13,110 bases of DNA from Planctomicrobium sp. (GTDB lineage: Bacteria > Planctomycetota > Planctomycetia > Planctomycetales > Planctomycetaceae). The stretch lies in NCBI GenBank assembly GCA_029259835.1, contig JAJDEL010000864.1:1-13110 (forward strand), given 5' to 3'. The translations under genes and the position numbers were made by a program. Shown here in pieces: positions 1 to 8,617 of the stretch (position 1 is its first letter; every line of letters begins with the position of its first letter). The notes under the pieces are model-generated. The model was not told the DNA's origin, ran no database searches, and saw nothing but the letters and a program-made list of their open reading frames with translations.

Positions 1-2
1 TG

Positions 3-1706
3 TTGCGTCAGGCTCAACTCAAGCTGCAACAAGGTCAAAAGGAGGACGCTCTGCGACTGGCTGCCATGGCCAGCCGCACTGCGAATGAATGGAAAGTTTC
101 ATTCACTCCAGGTGAAGTCACTCCTGATGCGTTGATCGCACAAATTCGAGGCAGCGTGACTGCACCGACTGGCGATATTCAACTCGCAGGTTTCAATGGT
201 CAACCTCAGGCGGCTCCAACGACGCCAGAAGGTCGAAACCAACTCGCACAAAACTTGCTGTCTGCTGCACGTCGAGATATCGCCAGTGGCGAATACCAGG
301 CAGCACGTACCAAAGTTGTTCAAGCGAATGAACTGAAGGCGACTTACACCGCATTCGACATTCGTCCTGAGCACGTTCTGGTCGAATTGGCTCGTATGCA
401 GCCTGCTCTTCCAGGCGGTCCGTCTGATGTTTTCACCGCGAATGCAACTGGAAGACAAGACTCTTCTCGTTCCTTCCAGCAAGTCAGTGGAGAAAAGCTC
501 AACGTCGTTTCACACGATGGCGACAAGGTGCGTGGAATTCAAATGCTCCACGATGCCCGTCAGGCGCTCCTCAAAGGCCATGCAAACGAAGCTCAGAGCC
601 TTGCGTTGCAAGCCAAGAAAATGAACATCACATGGGGTCTGTTTGAAGAAACACCAGACATGGTTCTGGCTGACATCGGTCGTGCATCAGGTCGGGAGAT
701 TTTTGCCGCTTCTCCTAGCCAAACTGCACAGCCCAGCACACCGACTCCAAATGCCGATACTCGTCTCACTGCACTTAAGATTCTTACGGAAGCCCGATCT
801 TTAATGCAGGCTGGTCAATTTGATGCTGCACTGGCGAAAGCCGATCAGGCCCAACAACTTGATGCCAGCTATCAAATTTTCGATGATCGACCAGACCTGC
901 TTGCTCAGGAAATTCGAGTATTGAAAAGCCAGAATGCACCTCCAGCTCCACCTGCCGCACCTGCGTTTGCAAACGCTCAACCGATCGGTGTCGCGCAACA
1001 GCAAGAGCTAAAACAACAGGCACTCACGCAACTTCAAGGTGCTCGTCAGGCAATGCGGAATGGGCAACTCGAAGTTGCTGAACAACAAATTGTGCAGGCA
1101 GAGAAATTTGACGTCGCATTCGGACTCTTCGATGATCGACCAGAAGTCGCTCGCGAAGATCTCAATCGACTGATCGCTGCTCGCAGTTCACAAAACAGCG
1201 CAGCAAATCTTGCAGCAACAACACCTGCACCCGTGCCTGCTCCAGCAGCAATGCCACGGACAGATCAAAAAGGAACAGCGGTACAACTCTTGAAAGAAGC
1301 TCGAGAACAACTCGATGCTGGGAACGCTCAGATTGCGTATCAAAAAGCAGTTGAAGCAAGCCAGTTCGATGTCACTTACGACTTGTTTGAAGACAGTCCA
1401 GAACGATTGATGTCCGAAATCGAAAGAATGCCAGTTCATGGAAACAGCGCAAGTCCGGCTCAAAACCCATTGAACCTGACTCCAGCTCCAACTGAATTGG
1501 CAATGGTACCTCCTGCAGCCACGACTTCGAATCTGGTCGTCAACGCAGATGCCACGGCACTAGATCTCTACAACCGGGGAGTTGACTCCCTTCGCTCTGG
1601 AGATCGTTCGACTGCCTACGAAGCATTCCTTCAGGCATACCATTCAGGAGAACAACTCGATCCTTATCGCCAGCAACAACTGCAAGATAAGCTTCGCGAA
1701 CTCGCT
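3..1706 (+). repeat. Seven diverged ~50-residue modules in the secretin N-terminus
   Basis: Protein-level repeats within the secretin gene, at residues about 1-50, 79-131, 177-228, 254-307, 335-390, 422-476 and a more diverged one at 518-568. A typical unit reads as: a helix with LL..AR, then a G at the turn, then A...A.QA, then an aromatic F, then D(D/I/E).(R/T/S)PE and a final EI.R. Units are separated by linkers of about 25-45 residues rich in Pro, Ala, Thr, Ser and Gln. The DNA is mostly diverged, but units 3 and 4 still share a 15-base identical stretch encoding DDRP (about 881-895 and 1131-1145). The two-helix pattern suggests TPR-like periplasmic modules; this is inference from the sequence pattern. 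Confidence 0.8.
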
Positions 1707-4358
1707 CCTCGTCGCAATCAGAACGGGATCATGCAAGCTAGCAATGAGTCCTACAATCCTGCTGGTGGCAATCAGTTTTCTCGTGTGGTCGGTGAGCAAC
1801 GTGCAATATTTGATCGTTTGAGAACCGACAGTCTGAATATCATCTTCCGAGCAGAAAAATTGCGAGACAAGCAGCCTGAAAAAGCTGTCGAAGTGATTGA
1901 GCAGCAACTCGCTGCGATCACCTCCTCCGGTTTACCGGAAGAGCAAACGAGTGCTCTGACTGCTTCGTTGATCAGTTCACGAAATGACATTGCAACTTAC
2001 ATGCAACAAAAAGCTCCGATTCTCGAACTGGAACGCCGCAACATTGAAACCAGAGATCTGGTTCAACGCGAAATCGACATCCGAGTTCGTGTGGAACAGG
2101 AATTAGCCGAACTTGTAGATCAGTACAACGAGTTGATGGAACAACGACGCTACCCTGAAGCAAACAACATCGCGAAACAGGCAAAAGAACTTGCTCCAGA
2201 GAATCCTGTCAGCGTTCAAATGGATCTGACGTCGAAATTCAACTGGCGAAATGATCGAGCTGAAAAACTTCGTTCTGACAAAGAAATCGGCTTCGATGGT
2301 CAACTCAACGATGTTGATCAGAGCTCAGTGAATCCGTTGGTGAATGGACGAGACCTTGTGTTCGCAAAAAACTGGGAAGACATCAAATCTCGACGTCAAC
2401 CGGGGCGAGCCGCGGCGCGAGACCATAGCGAAGAGGAAATGAAGGTTTACAACAGCCTGAAGAATCCTGTCGCCCTACACTTCGACAATGCTCCGCTTTC
2501 TCAGGTTGTGCAGTTCGTTGCCAACACTCAGGGAATCAACATTGTTGTTGATGAAGCAGGACTCTCTGAAGAGGGACTCACATCGAGTACACCCGTCAGT
2601 ATCGCTGTTGATGGAATTCAACTTCGCAGTGCATTGAATTTGTTGCTGCGACCATTGAATCTTGGCTACACAATTGAGGACGAAGTTCTCAAAGTCACCA
2701 GCCGACTTCGTCAGCAAGGTGATCTCAAAGTCGAGGTCTACCAAGTTGCAGATTTGGTCGTCCCTGTTTCAATTCATCGACCAACATCGCGATTCCAACC
2801 AGGAACAGGTTTTGGCTCTGGCTTGCAAAACGTACCAGCATTCAATGGAAACAATGGCTTAGCACAAGTTCCAGCGAATCCGATTGGTGGACTGAACCCG
2901 GGGACAGGACTGGGTGGCATGCCACTCGGTGGTGGCCAGGGATTAGGCGGACCAGAAGCAACAAACTTTGAATTTGGAGCTCTTACTGATCTCATCACAG
3001 CGACCGTAGAACCGGGAAGCTGGGCTGAGCTTGGTGGTGAAGGAGCGGTCCAGAACCATGAAAGCACATTGAGTCTTGTGATTCGGCAAACTCAGGCAGT
3101 TCATCAGGAAATTGAAGACTTGCTCAATCAGTTGCGACGTCTTCAAGATCTTCAAGTGACCATCGAAGTTCGCTTCATCACTGTCAGCGATCAGTTCTTT
3201 GAACAGATCGGAATCGACTTTGACTTCAACATCCAAGACACCGTCGGTGGTCCAAATGTGACTGACGACTTCCTGCCGGTTCAACCGTTCGGATCAACAG
3301 ACCCGAATAACGGTCAAGCTGGTGGAGGTCAGAATCAGCAAGGTGGTGGAGGCGGCGGTGGTGGTCAGAATGGTCAAGGAGGTCAACAGGGACAGCAAGG
3401 CCAACAGACCCAAGGAACTGGCCTGTTCACTCAGTCTCCGACACTGAACCTGATCAATCGGGACAACTGGGCGTCCAACACGATTGTTGGGCTGAGTGCT
3501 TCTGATTCCTTCAGTAGCGACTTGGACATTCCATTCCGACAAGGCTCGTTTGATCTCGCAGCTCCTTCATTCGGGGGATTTGACCCTACAGCAGGGATTC
3601 AGTTCGGAATGGCAATTTTGAGTGATATTGAAGCCTTCATGTTCGTTCGAGCAGCACAAGGTGACCGTCGCTCGAACATCATGTTCGCACCAAAACTTAC
3701 TCTCTTTAATGGTCAGGTCGGAACAGTTGAAAGTGTTCTGGAACGACCATTCGTGGTGGCTCTGCTGCCGGTTGCAAGTACCTTTAACATTGGCTTCCAA
3801 CCGATCATTCAGACTATTCCAGATGGTGTGTCATTGACAGTCCGAGCGGTTGTTTCCGCAGACCGACGATACGTTCGTCTGAGTGTCTTGCCGAACTTCA
3901 CCAGTGTGACCGATGTCTTCACCTTCTCCTTCCAATCAGGTGGTGGTGGTGGTCAGAACCAAGGTGGCGGTCAGAACCAAGGTGGTGGCGGAAACCAACA
4001 AGGTGGTGGTGGTGGTGGCCAGCAAGGTGGTGGTGGTCAACAGGGCCAGCAAGGCCAGCAAGGCCAGCAAGGTGGTGCTGTCGGAACTGTGACCGTTCAG
4101 CAGCCGGTGATCGACCGAGTGACCGTTGACACTGTCGTCAGTGTCCCAGACGGAGGAACGGTTCTCCTCGGAGGTGTAAAAACTCTCCGTGAAGGCCGAA
4201 ACATGGCTGGTGTTCCGATCCTTAACAAAATTCCATACGTCAGTCGCCTTTTCAAGAATACAGGTGTCGGTCGTGAGACGGAAAGCCTGATGTTGATGGT
4301 GACTCCTCGGATTATTATTCAGGAAGAAGAGGAGGAGCTGCTCGGCTTACCTAACTAA
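3..4358 (+). CDS. Giant secretin (type II/III secretion system GspD/PilQ-like outer-membrane channel), 5' end outside window
   Basis: The C-terminal 1451 residues are visible. The frame is open to the window edge, so the signal peptide and true start are not seen. Residues about 1-568 hold seven copies of a roughly 50-residue helical module separated by Pro/Ala/Thr/Gln-rich linkers. Residues 600-745 are helical and partly TPR-like. Residues about 815-905 resemble the STN/secretin N-terminal domain (motif FDNAPLSQVVQFVANTQGI). Residues 905-1050 resemble a short NolW-like domain containing a Gly-rich loop. Residues 1050-1440 are the secretin barrel domain, with QVTIEVRFITVSDQFFEQIG, VPDGGTVLLGGV and the closing VPILNKIPYVSRLF and LMLMVTPRIII motifs. 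Known secretins form multimeric outer-membrane gates and are usually about 600-750 residues, so this one is at least twice as long. Two Gly/Gln-rich inserts interrupt the barrel domain. No secretion ATPase, pseudopilin or inner-membrane partner lies in the window, so the secreted substrate is unknown. The family call is secure; the system it serves is not. Confidence 0.93.
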   Translation: MRQAQLKLQQGQKEDALRLAAMASRTANEWKVSFTPGEVTPDALIAQIRGSVTAPTGDIQLAGFNGQPQAAPTTPEGRNQLAQNLLSAARRDIASGEYQAARTKVVQANELKATYTAFDIRPEHVLVELARMQPALPGGPSDVFTANATGRQDSSRSFQQVSGEKLNVVSHDGDKVRGIQMLHDARQALLKGHANEAQSLALQAKKMNITWGLFEETPDMVLADIGRASGREIFAASPSQTAQPSTPTPNADTRLTALKILTEARSLMQAGQFDAALAKADQAQQLDASYQIFDDRPDLLAQEIRVLKSQNAPPAPPAAPAFANAQPIGVAQQQELKQQALTQLQGARQAMRNGQLEVAEQQIVQAEKFDVAFGLFDDRPEVAREDLNRLIAARSSQNSAANLAATTPAPVPAPAAMPRTDQKGTAVQLLKEAREQLDAGNAQIAYQKAVEASQFDVTYDLFEDSPERLMSEIERMPVHGNSASPAQNPLNLTPAPTELAMVPPAATTSNLVVNADATALDLYNRGVDSLRSGDRSTAYEAFLQAYHSGEQLDPYRQQQLQDKLRELAPRRNQNGIMQASNESYNPAGGNQFSRVVGEQRAIFDRLRTDSLNIIFRAEKLRDKQPEKAVEVIEQQLAAITSSGLPEEQTSALTASLISSRNDIATYMQQKAPILELERRNIETRDLVQREIDIRVRVEQELAELVDQYNELMEQRRYPEANNIAKQAKELAPENPVSVQMDLTSKFNWRNDRAEKLRSDKEIGFDGQLNDVDQSSVNPLVNGRDLVFAKNWEDIKSRRQPGRAAARDHSEEEMKVYNSLKNPVALHFDNAPLSQVVQFVANTQGINIVVDEAGLSEEGLTSSTPVSIAVDGIQLRSALNLLLRPLNLGYTIEDEVLKVTSRLRQQGDLKVEVYQVADLVVPVSIHRPTSRFQPGTGFGSGLQNVPAFNGNNGLAQVPANPIGGLNPGTGLGGMPLGGGQGLGGPEATNFEFGALTDLITATVEPGSWAELGGEGAVQNHESTLSLVIRQTQAVHQEIEDLLNQLRRLQDLQVTIEVRFITVSDQFFEQIGIDFDFNIQDTVGGPNVTDDFLPVQPFGSTDPNNGQAGGGQNQQGGGGGGGGQNGQGGQQGQQGQQTQGTGLFTQSPTLNLINRDNWASNTIVGLSASDSFSSDLDIPFRQGSFDLAAPSFGGFDPTAGIQFGMAILSDIEAFMFVRAAQGDRRSNIMFAPKLTLFNGQVGTVESVLERPFVVALLPVASTFNIGFQPIIQTIPDGVSLTVRAVVSADRRYVRLSVLPNFTSVTDVFTFSFQSGGGGGQNQGGGQNQGGGGNQQGGGGGGQQGGGGQQGQQGQQGQQGGAVGTVTVQQPVIDRVTVDTVVSVPDGGTVLLGGVKTLREGRNMAGVPILNKIPYVSRLFKNTGVGRETESLMLMVTPRIIIQEEEEELLGLPN
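3321..3410 (+). repeat. Gly/Gln/Asn low-complexity insert 1 in the secretin barrel domain
   Basis: Codons for residues about 1107-1136 are almost entirely Gly, Gln and Asn, including a run of eight glycines. The insert sits between the first conserved strand region of the secretin domain (residues 1050-1080) and the segment beginning FTQSPTLNLINRDNW. It is in frame and carries no stop, so it is part of the protein. It is probably a disordered loop. Confidence 0.85.
3936..4076 (+). repeat. Gly/Gln low-complexity insert 2 with 9-bp tandem repeats
   Basis: Codons for residues about 1312-1358 encode only Gly, Gln and Asn after the first Ser. At DNA level the 3' part contains three perfect tandem copies of GGCCAGCAA at 4044-4052, 4053-4061 and 4062-4070, preceded by a related unit at 4035-4043. 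Upstream are imperfect repeats of GGTGGTGGTCAGAACCAA type. The insert immediately precedes the conserved VTVQQPVIDRVTVDTVVSVPDGG block. The tandem units make replication slippage in 9-bp steps plausible, which would keep the reading frame. Confidence 0.88.
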
Positions 4359-4420
4359 AGCATCTTAGTCTGTTCTCAACCGTCCCCCCCCTTCGGTTCG
4401 AGAGCAAACGTCTCAGGGAA

Positions 4421-4454
4421 AGGTCGCTGAACTTCGGTTCAGCGGCCTTTTTTT
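4421..4454 (+). terminator. Rho-independent terminator of the secretin gene
   Basis: A 12-bp stem is formed by 4421-4432 and 4437-4448, with one G-T wobble, closed by a TTCG tetraloop (4433-4436). It is followed by a T run at 4448-4454. It lies 63 bp after the secretin stop codon and is oriented to end transcription from that gene. Textbook intrinsic terminator structure. Confidence 0.9.
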
Positions 4455-4662
4455 GTTTGGATTGAGGGAAGAGAACTTTAGAGGCAAGCGTGATGAAAAT
4501 GAGAACTGACTGGGGGGAGTTGTTGTTGTGAAGGAATTTCGAAACAATAATCCCAACAGTATCGACGATATTGCGTATTGAGGTCGATACCTCAAGCGAA
4601 CGCCTGCGACAAATTCTCCTTGCTCCTTGAACTTTTGCTCTTCACTTAATACTTCAAACCCT
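4455..4662. other. Intergenic region between secretin terminator and VWA gene
   Basis: This is the rest of a 304-bp gap without a gene. It contains a run of G (4513-4518 area) and two overlapping inverted repeats (listed separately). I see no convincing -35/-10 pair and no clear Shine-Dalgarno sequence before the downstream ATG. An antisense frame across this stretch runs into the VWA gene and looks like a shadow. Confidence 0.5.
4559..4595. promoter_or_regulatory. Overlapping inverted repeats upstream of the VWA gene
   Basis: GTATCGAC (4559-4566) is the exact reverse complement of GTCGATAC (4583-4590), giving an 8-bp stem with a 16-nt loop. Within the same stretch TTGAGGT (4578-4584) pairs with ACCTCAA (4589-4595) around a CGAT loop. 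The two stems share bases 4583-4590, so only one can form at a time. There is no T tract after either. It could be an operator or a leader RNA switch. The match is seen directly; the function is a guess. Confidence 0.35.
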
Positions 4663-6945
4663 ATGAACCTAGTTATCGAACCTGTCTGGAGTTGGCCGGT
4701 TGTTGTTGTCACTGCCGTGGCAATGGTGGTGCTCGTGTTGTGGACGTACCCAAGTCGTGTCGAACATCTTCCGACTCTCTCGCGGCGGACTTTGATTTTC
4801 TTAAGGTGTTCAGCCGCAGCAATTCTCATTCTCGCGATGCTGCGCCCATCAATACAGATCTCGGAAACAGACGAGCAGATTTCTCAACTCACAATCCTTG
4901 TTGACCGTAGCAAAAGTATGTCTACCCCCGATGGTCCCGGAGGAAAATCCCGCCGGGAAACAATTCTCGAAATGCTTGCAGAGAGTGAGGAGCAACTCAA
5001 ACAACTCAAGGAACTGGTGGATGTCCAGTTCCTCGACTTCGACACCGAATTATCGATGACGAAAGTTCCGGAGAACTTCGCTGATGGAAATTTCACCGCA
5101 ATTGGAAAAACCATTGACTTATTTCGCGAAGATTCCGTCGGCGAACATTTGATCGGCATTTTTCTGATGAGTGACGGAGCACAACGTGCAGGTGGCGAAG
5201 ACGACGTTAATCCACTCGCCGCCGCACGTCGCTTTGCAGAACAACTCGGAATCCCAATTCATACTCTCGTTGTCGGAACTTCGGAAGTTTCAACTGCCGG
5301 CATTGACTTGTCCATCGAAGACCTACAACTGGGGCAATCGGTCACGTTCGAAAAGAAAACTGTTCCGGTTCATCTTCAGGTCAAACTCGTTGGAGCCGCC
5401 GGGAAAAAAGTTCGAGTACGGTTACTCATCGAAGACCGAAATGGCAAACGAGAAGGTGAATCCGGTGAGTTCAAAGAAATTTCACTTTCCGCCGAAGCCC
5501 GACCGTTTCGAGATCTCCAGACAAACAAGAACTCAGTCACGATTCCATTGGACCTCTCTTTCATCGCCGAACAGGCGGGAGAATACAAAATCGCCGCCGA
5601 AGTTGTTCCCGATGACGGAGAAGTCAAGCTTAACAACAACCGCCTGGAAACATTGATCACCGTTCGTAAAGGCGGACTTAAAGTTGCCTACTTCGATATT
5701 CCTCGGCCAGAACAGAAGTTTCTCCGTCGTCTTAATGAGACTGCGAAAATACAAATTGACACACAGGTGATCCTGCCAGGGAAATTCGCCAGTCAAACAA
5801 AAATCGACCCTGCATTTTTCGAACCAGACAAATACGACGTTTACATTATCGGCGACATCCCCGCTTCAGTCTTTGAAAAGTCAGGAGATAACATACTCCA
5901 CGAACTCGCCATGCGCGTTCACGAAGGTTCTGGCTTGCTGATGACAGGTGGGCTGCATAACTTTGGTGCTGGAGGTTACGGTGACACACCGTTGGCTCGT
6001 TTCCTCCCAACCAAGTTGGAACCTGCCGACCCCGGTTCTGCTCAAGGGGCAAGTCCTGCAAACCACATCAACACCAAAATTCAAATGCTTCCGACTGATC
6101 GTGGTAATGATCGGTATCTGATGAGTTTGTCAGCTTCCAACAACAGACAAACCTGGGAACAATTTCCCAAACTCGGTGGAGCAACACGCTTGATTCCAAA
6201 ATCAGGCGTTGTCGAAGTTCTTGCGGAAACACAAAACGGAGATCCCCTGCTCTTGGCAACGGAAACTGGTCGTGGACGTTGTCTCGCCTTGGCAGTCGAC
6301 GAAACCTGGAAATGGCATTTACACGGATTCGAATCGGAACACCAGCGATTCTGGCAACAAATGATTCTCTGGTTGGCCCACAAGGAATTCGAATCCGATC
6401 AACCACTTTGGACACGCGTTGAACCAAGGAATTTTTCTCCGCTAGCAAAAGTGTCTATTGAGTTCGGTGCCCAAACTGAGAACAAAATTCCAATTCCCGA
6501 TGCAAACTTTCAAATTGAAGTCCTCACCCCAAGTGGTGAAACGGAAAAGGTAACTGCACAACGCTTCGGAGACCACGGACTCGCGGATTTCATGAAAACA
6601 CAAGACCCTGGAGATTATTGGGTTCGCGTTCGAGGAACTCACAACGGAAAATCTCTCGGGCTGCCTGCAACGGCACGGTTTGTCGTCGATTCCCGAGATA
6701 TCGAAATGGATAACCCCGCCGCTGATCCAGGTTTGATGGCTGAAATCGCCGACATCACGAGTGGATCAGTCGTCCCAGTCGAAGAGTTCGGGTCATTCCT
6801 GGATCAAATTCTTAAGGAAGGAATACCCGGAGAAGTAGAACGCTACCGCCGGATCAATCTCTGGGACGGCTGGCCGCCGCTCCTGATTTTCATTTTACTC
6901 ATGAGCGTCGAGTGGACTCTGCGAAAATTACGCGGGCTGGTCTAA
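4663..6945 (+). CDS. VWA-domain membrane protein with glutamine-amidotransferase-like region
   Basis: A 760-residue protein from the ATG at 4663. An in-frame TTG at 4627 would add 12 residues, but the ATG product starts just ahead of a natural first membrane helix. Predicted helices lie at residues about 10-30 and 43-60, then a von Willebrand A domain at about 75-210. Its metal site looks complete: D81, S83 and S85 of DRSKS, T145, and D171 in the SDG motif. Residues about 220-335 are beta-rich, Ig-like. Residues about 338-575 resemble the class I glutamine-amidotransferase-like fold (YDVYIIGDIPASVF, GSGLLMTGGLHNFGAGGYG) without an obvious nucleophile Cys, so it is probably not catalytic. A last helix lies near residues 738-750. 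The layout resembles planctomycete BatA-like VWA proteins, but no MoxR, DUF58 or BatB gene is adjacent. The bulk is probably periplasmic and the role is unknown. No Shine-Dalgarno is visible. Confidence 0.85.
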   Translation: MNLVIEPVWSWPVVVVTAVAMVVLVLWTYPSRVEHLPTLSRRTLIFLRCSAAAILILAMLRPSIQISETDEQISQLTILVDRSKSMSTPDGPGGKSRRETILEMLAESEEQLKQLKELVDVQFLDFDTELSMTKVPENFADGNFTAIGKTIDLFREDSVGEHLIGIFLMSDGAQRAGGEDDVNPLAAARRFAEQLGIPIHTLVVGTSEVSTAGIDLSIEDLQLGQSVTFEKKTVPVHLQVKLVGAAGKKVRVRLLIEDRNGKREGESGEFKEISLSAEARPFRDLQTNKNSVTIPLDLSFIAEQAGEYKIAAEVVPDDGEVKLNNNRLETLITVRKGGLKVAYFDIPRPEQKFLRRLNETAKIQIDTQVILPGKFASQTKIDPAFFEPDKYDVYIIGDIPASVFEKSGDNILHELAMRVHEGSGLLMTGGLHNFGAGGYGDTPLARFLPTKLEPADPGSAQGASPANHINTKIQMLPTDRGNDRYLMSLSASNNRQTWEQFPKLGGATRLIPKSGVVEVLAETQNGDPLLLATETGRGRCLALAVDETWKWHLHGFESEHQRFWQQMILWLAHKEFESDQPLWTRVEPRNFSPLAKVSIEFGAQTENKIPIPDANFQIEVLTPSGETEKVTAQRFGDHGLADFMKTQDPGDYWVRVRGTHNGKSLGLPATARFVVDSRDIEMDNPAADPGLMAEIADITSGSVVPVEEFGSFLDQILKEGIPGEVERYRRINLWDGWPPLLIFILLMSVEWTLRKLRGLV

Positions 6946-6975
6946 GCCAAACTTGAACGCACATCGGTAACGGTG

Positions 6976-6993
6976 CCGAATTGCTCGATTCGG
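6976..6993. other. Small inverted repeat after the VWA gene
   Basis: CCGAAT (6976-6981) and ATTCGG (6988-6993) form a 6-bp stem with a 6-nt loop, 30 bp after the VWA stop codon. There is no T run behind it, so it is at best a weak hairpin and not a convincing terminator. Confidence 0.25.
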
Positions 6994-7097
6994 TCGACAA
7001 ATTGAGTCCAATCAACGATGCTTCCCGTTCACGATTTTGAATTTCGTCACTTTCAATAACTCCTGATAAATTAGACACACAGACAGAGGAACTAGAA

Positions 7098-8126
<1,029 letters not shown>

Positions 8127-8178
8127 TAACGCATGTCGTCGTGGAACGAGATGAACAACAAGCGAAGGATCGCTGTCT

Positions 8179-8184
8179 GGAGGG
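8179..8184 (+). promoter_or_regulatory. Shine-Dalgarno sequence of the small membrane protein gene
   Basis: GGAGGG at 8179-8184, six bases before the ATG at 8191, is close to the ideal ribosome binding site. It supports the small frame at 8191 as a real gene and fixes its start, against the overlapping out-of-frame ATG at 8133. Confidence 0.75.
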
Positions 8185-8190
8185 CGAACA

Positions 8191-8481
8191 ATGAACGGGC
8201 ACAGAATCAAAACGTTTGCCAAAATTTTGGTGTTCGGTTCCTGTCTGTTGTCGTTCTTCCATACGTTGTACTCCATGGACTGGACCTTCCAATATCTCTC
8301 GGAAGGAAGGACAGCCGATTCATTACAGCCAGAGATTTCGAGGGACATCGAAGCATTGTTTCTTCTGAATAGTTACCTGGTTCCAGTGATGTTCTTCGGA
8401 GTGGCACTTTGGATCATTGCCGCGAAAAAACTTCGTCGTCATACGATCAACCCTCGACCAGATTTCGACGTTGATTCTTGA
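8191..8481 (+). CDS. Small two-helix membrane protein of unknown function
   Basis: A 96-residue protein that I do not recognise. It has a short basic N-terminus, a first hydrophobic helix at about residues 11-28 and a polar segment with acidic residues at 37-54. A second helix follows at about 57-78 (ALFLLNSYLVPVMFFGVALW), then a basic KKLRR stretch. The charge pattern predicts both ends in the cytoplasm and a short loop of about 28 residues in the periplasm. The strong Shine-Dalgarno sequence and membrane-like composition argue that it is real. It lies 64 bp after the TIM-barrel gene on the same strand and 136 bp before lpxB. Nothing in the sequence suggests an enzymatic role. Confidence 0.7.
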   Translation: MNGHRIKTFAKILVFGSCLLSFFHTLYSMDWTFQYLSEGRTADSLQPEISRDIEALFLLNSYLVPVMFFGVALWIIAAKKLRRHTINPRPDFDVDS

Positions 8482-8515
8482 GTTTGGACTCATCAACTCG
8501 CCAGCCCTGCTCTTC

Positions 8516-8537
8516 AAAACTGCGGTTTTAAAGCAGT
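8516..8537. other. Short overlapping inverted repeats between the small membrane gene and lpxB
   Basis: AAAAC (8516-8520) pairs with GTTTT (8525-8529) around a TGCG loop, and ACTGC (8519-8523) can instead pair with GCAGT (8533-8537). Stems are only 5 bp. One of them might act as a weak terminator for the small membrane gene. Low certainty. Confidence 0.2.
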
Positions 8538-8547
8538 CAAAGTCGCG

Positions 8548-8576
8548 CTTACGTGAAATGAGGGATGTGATACTAT
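8548..8576 (+). promoter_or_regulatory. Possible lpxB promoter with extended -10
   Basis: TGATACTAT at 8568-8576 fits the extended -10 pattern TGnTAnnnT. A weak -35-like CTTACG lies at 8548-8553 with 17-bp spacing. The start codon of lpxB is 41 bp downstream. This is a pattern match only, and the -35 half is poor. Confidence 0.3.
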
Positions 8577-8617
8577 TGCCGCACACCTGACTACGTCTTG
8601 CATGCAAGGATGCGGCG

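Noticed and set aside
3936..4076. Repeat cluster considered as a CRISPR-like or mobile-element repeat
   Set aside because: The units are short, in frame and encode Gly/Gln within a conserved secretin gene; there are no spacers or terminal inverted repeats.
4413..4829. Antisense frame of 138 codons across the secretin-VWA intergenic region
   Set aside because: It overlaps the terminator and the strongly supported VWA N-terminus, its product is low-complexity with Thr runs, and it resembles no family I know.
5171..5656. Out-of-frame 161-codon sense frame inside the VWA gene
   Set aside because: Fully contained in the VWA coding region in another frame, Ser/Lys/Arg/Pro-rich and without domain features.
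7037..7070. Possible -35/-10 pair upstream of the TIM-barrel gene (TTGAAT and GATAAA)
   Set aside because: The spacing is 22 bp, too long for a standard sigma-70 promoter, and no better-spaced alternative was found.
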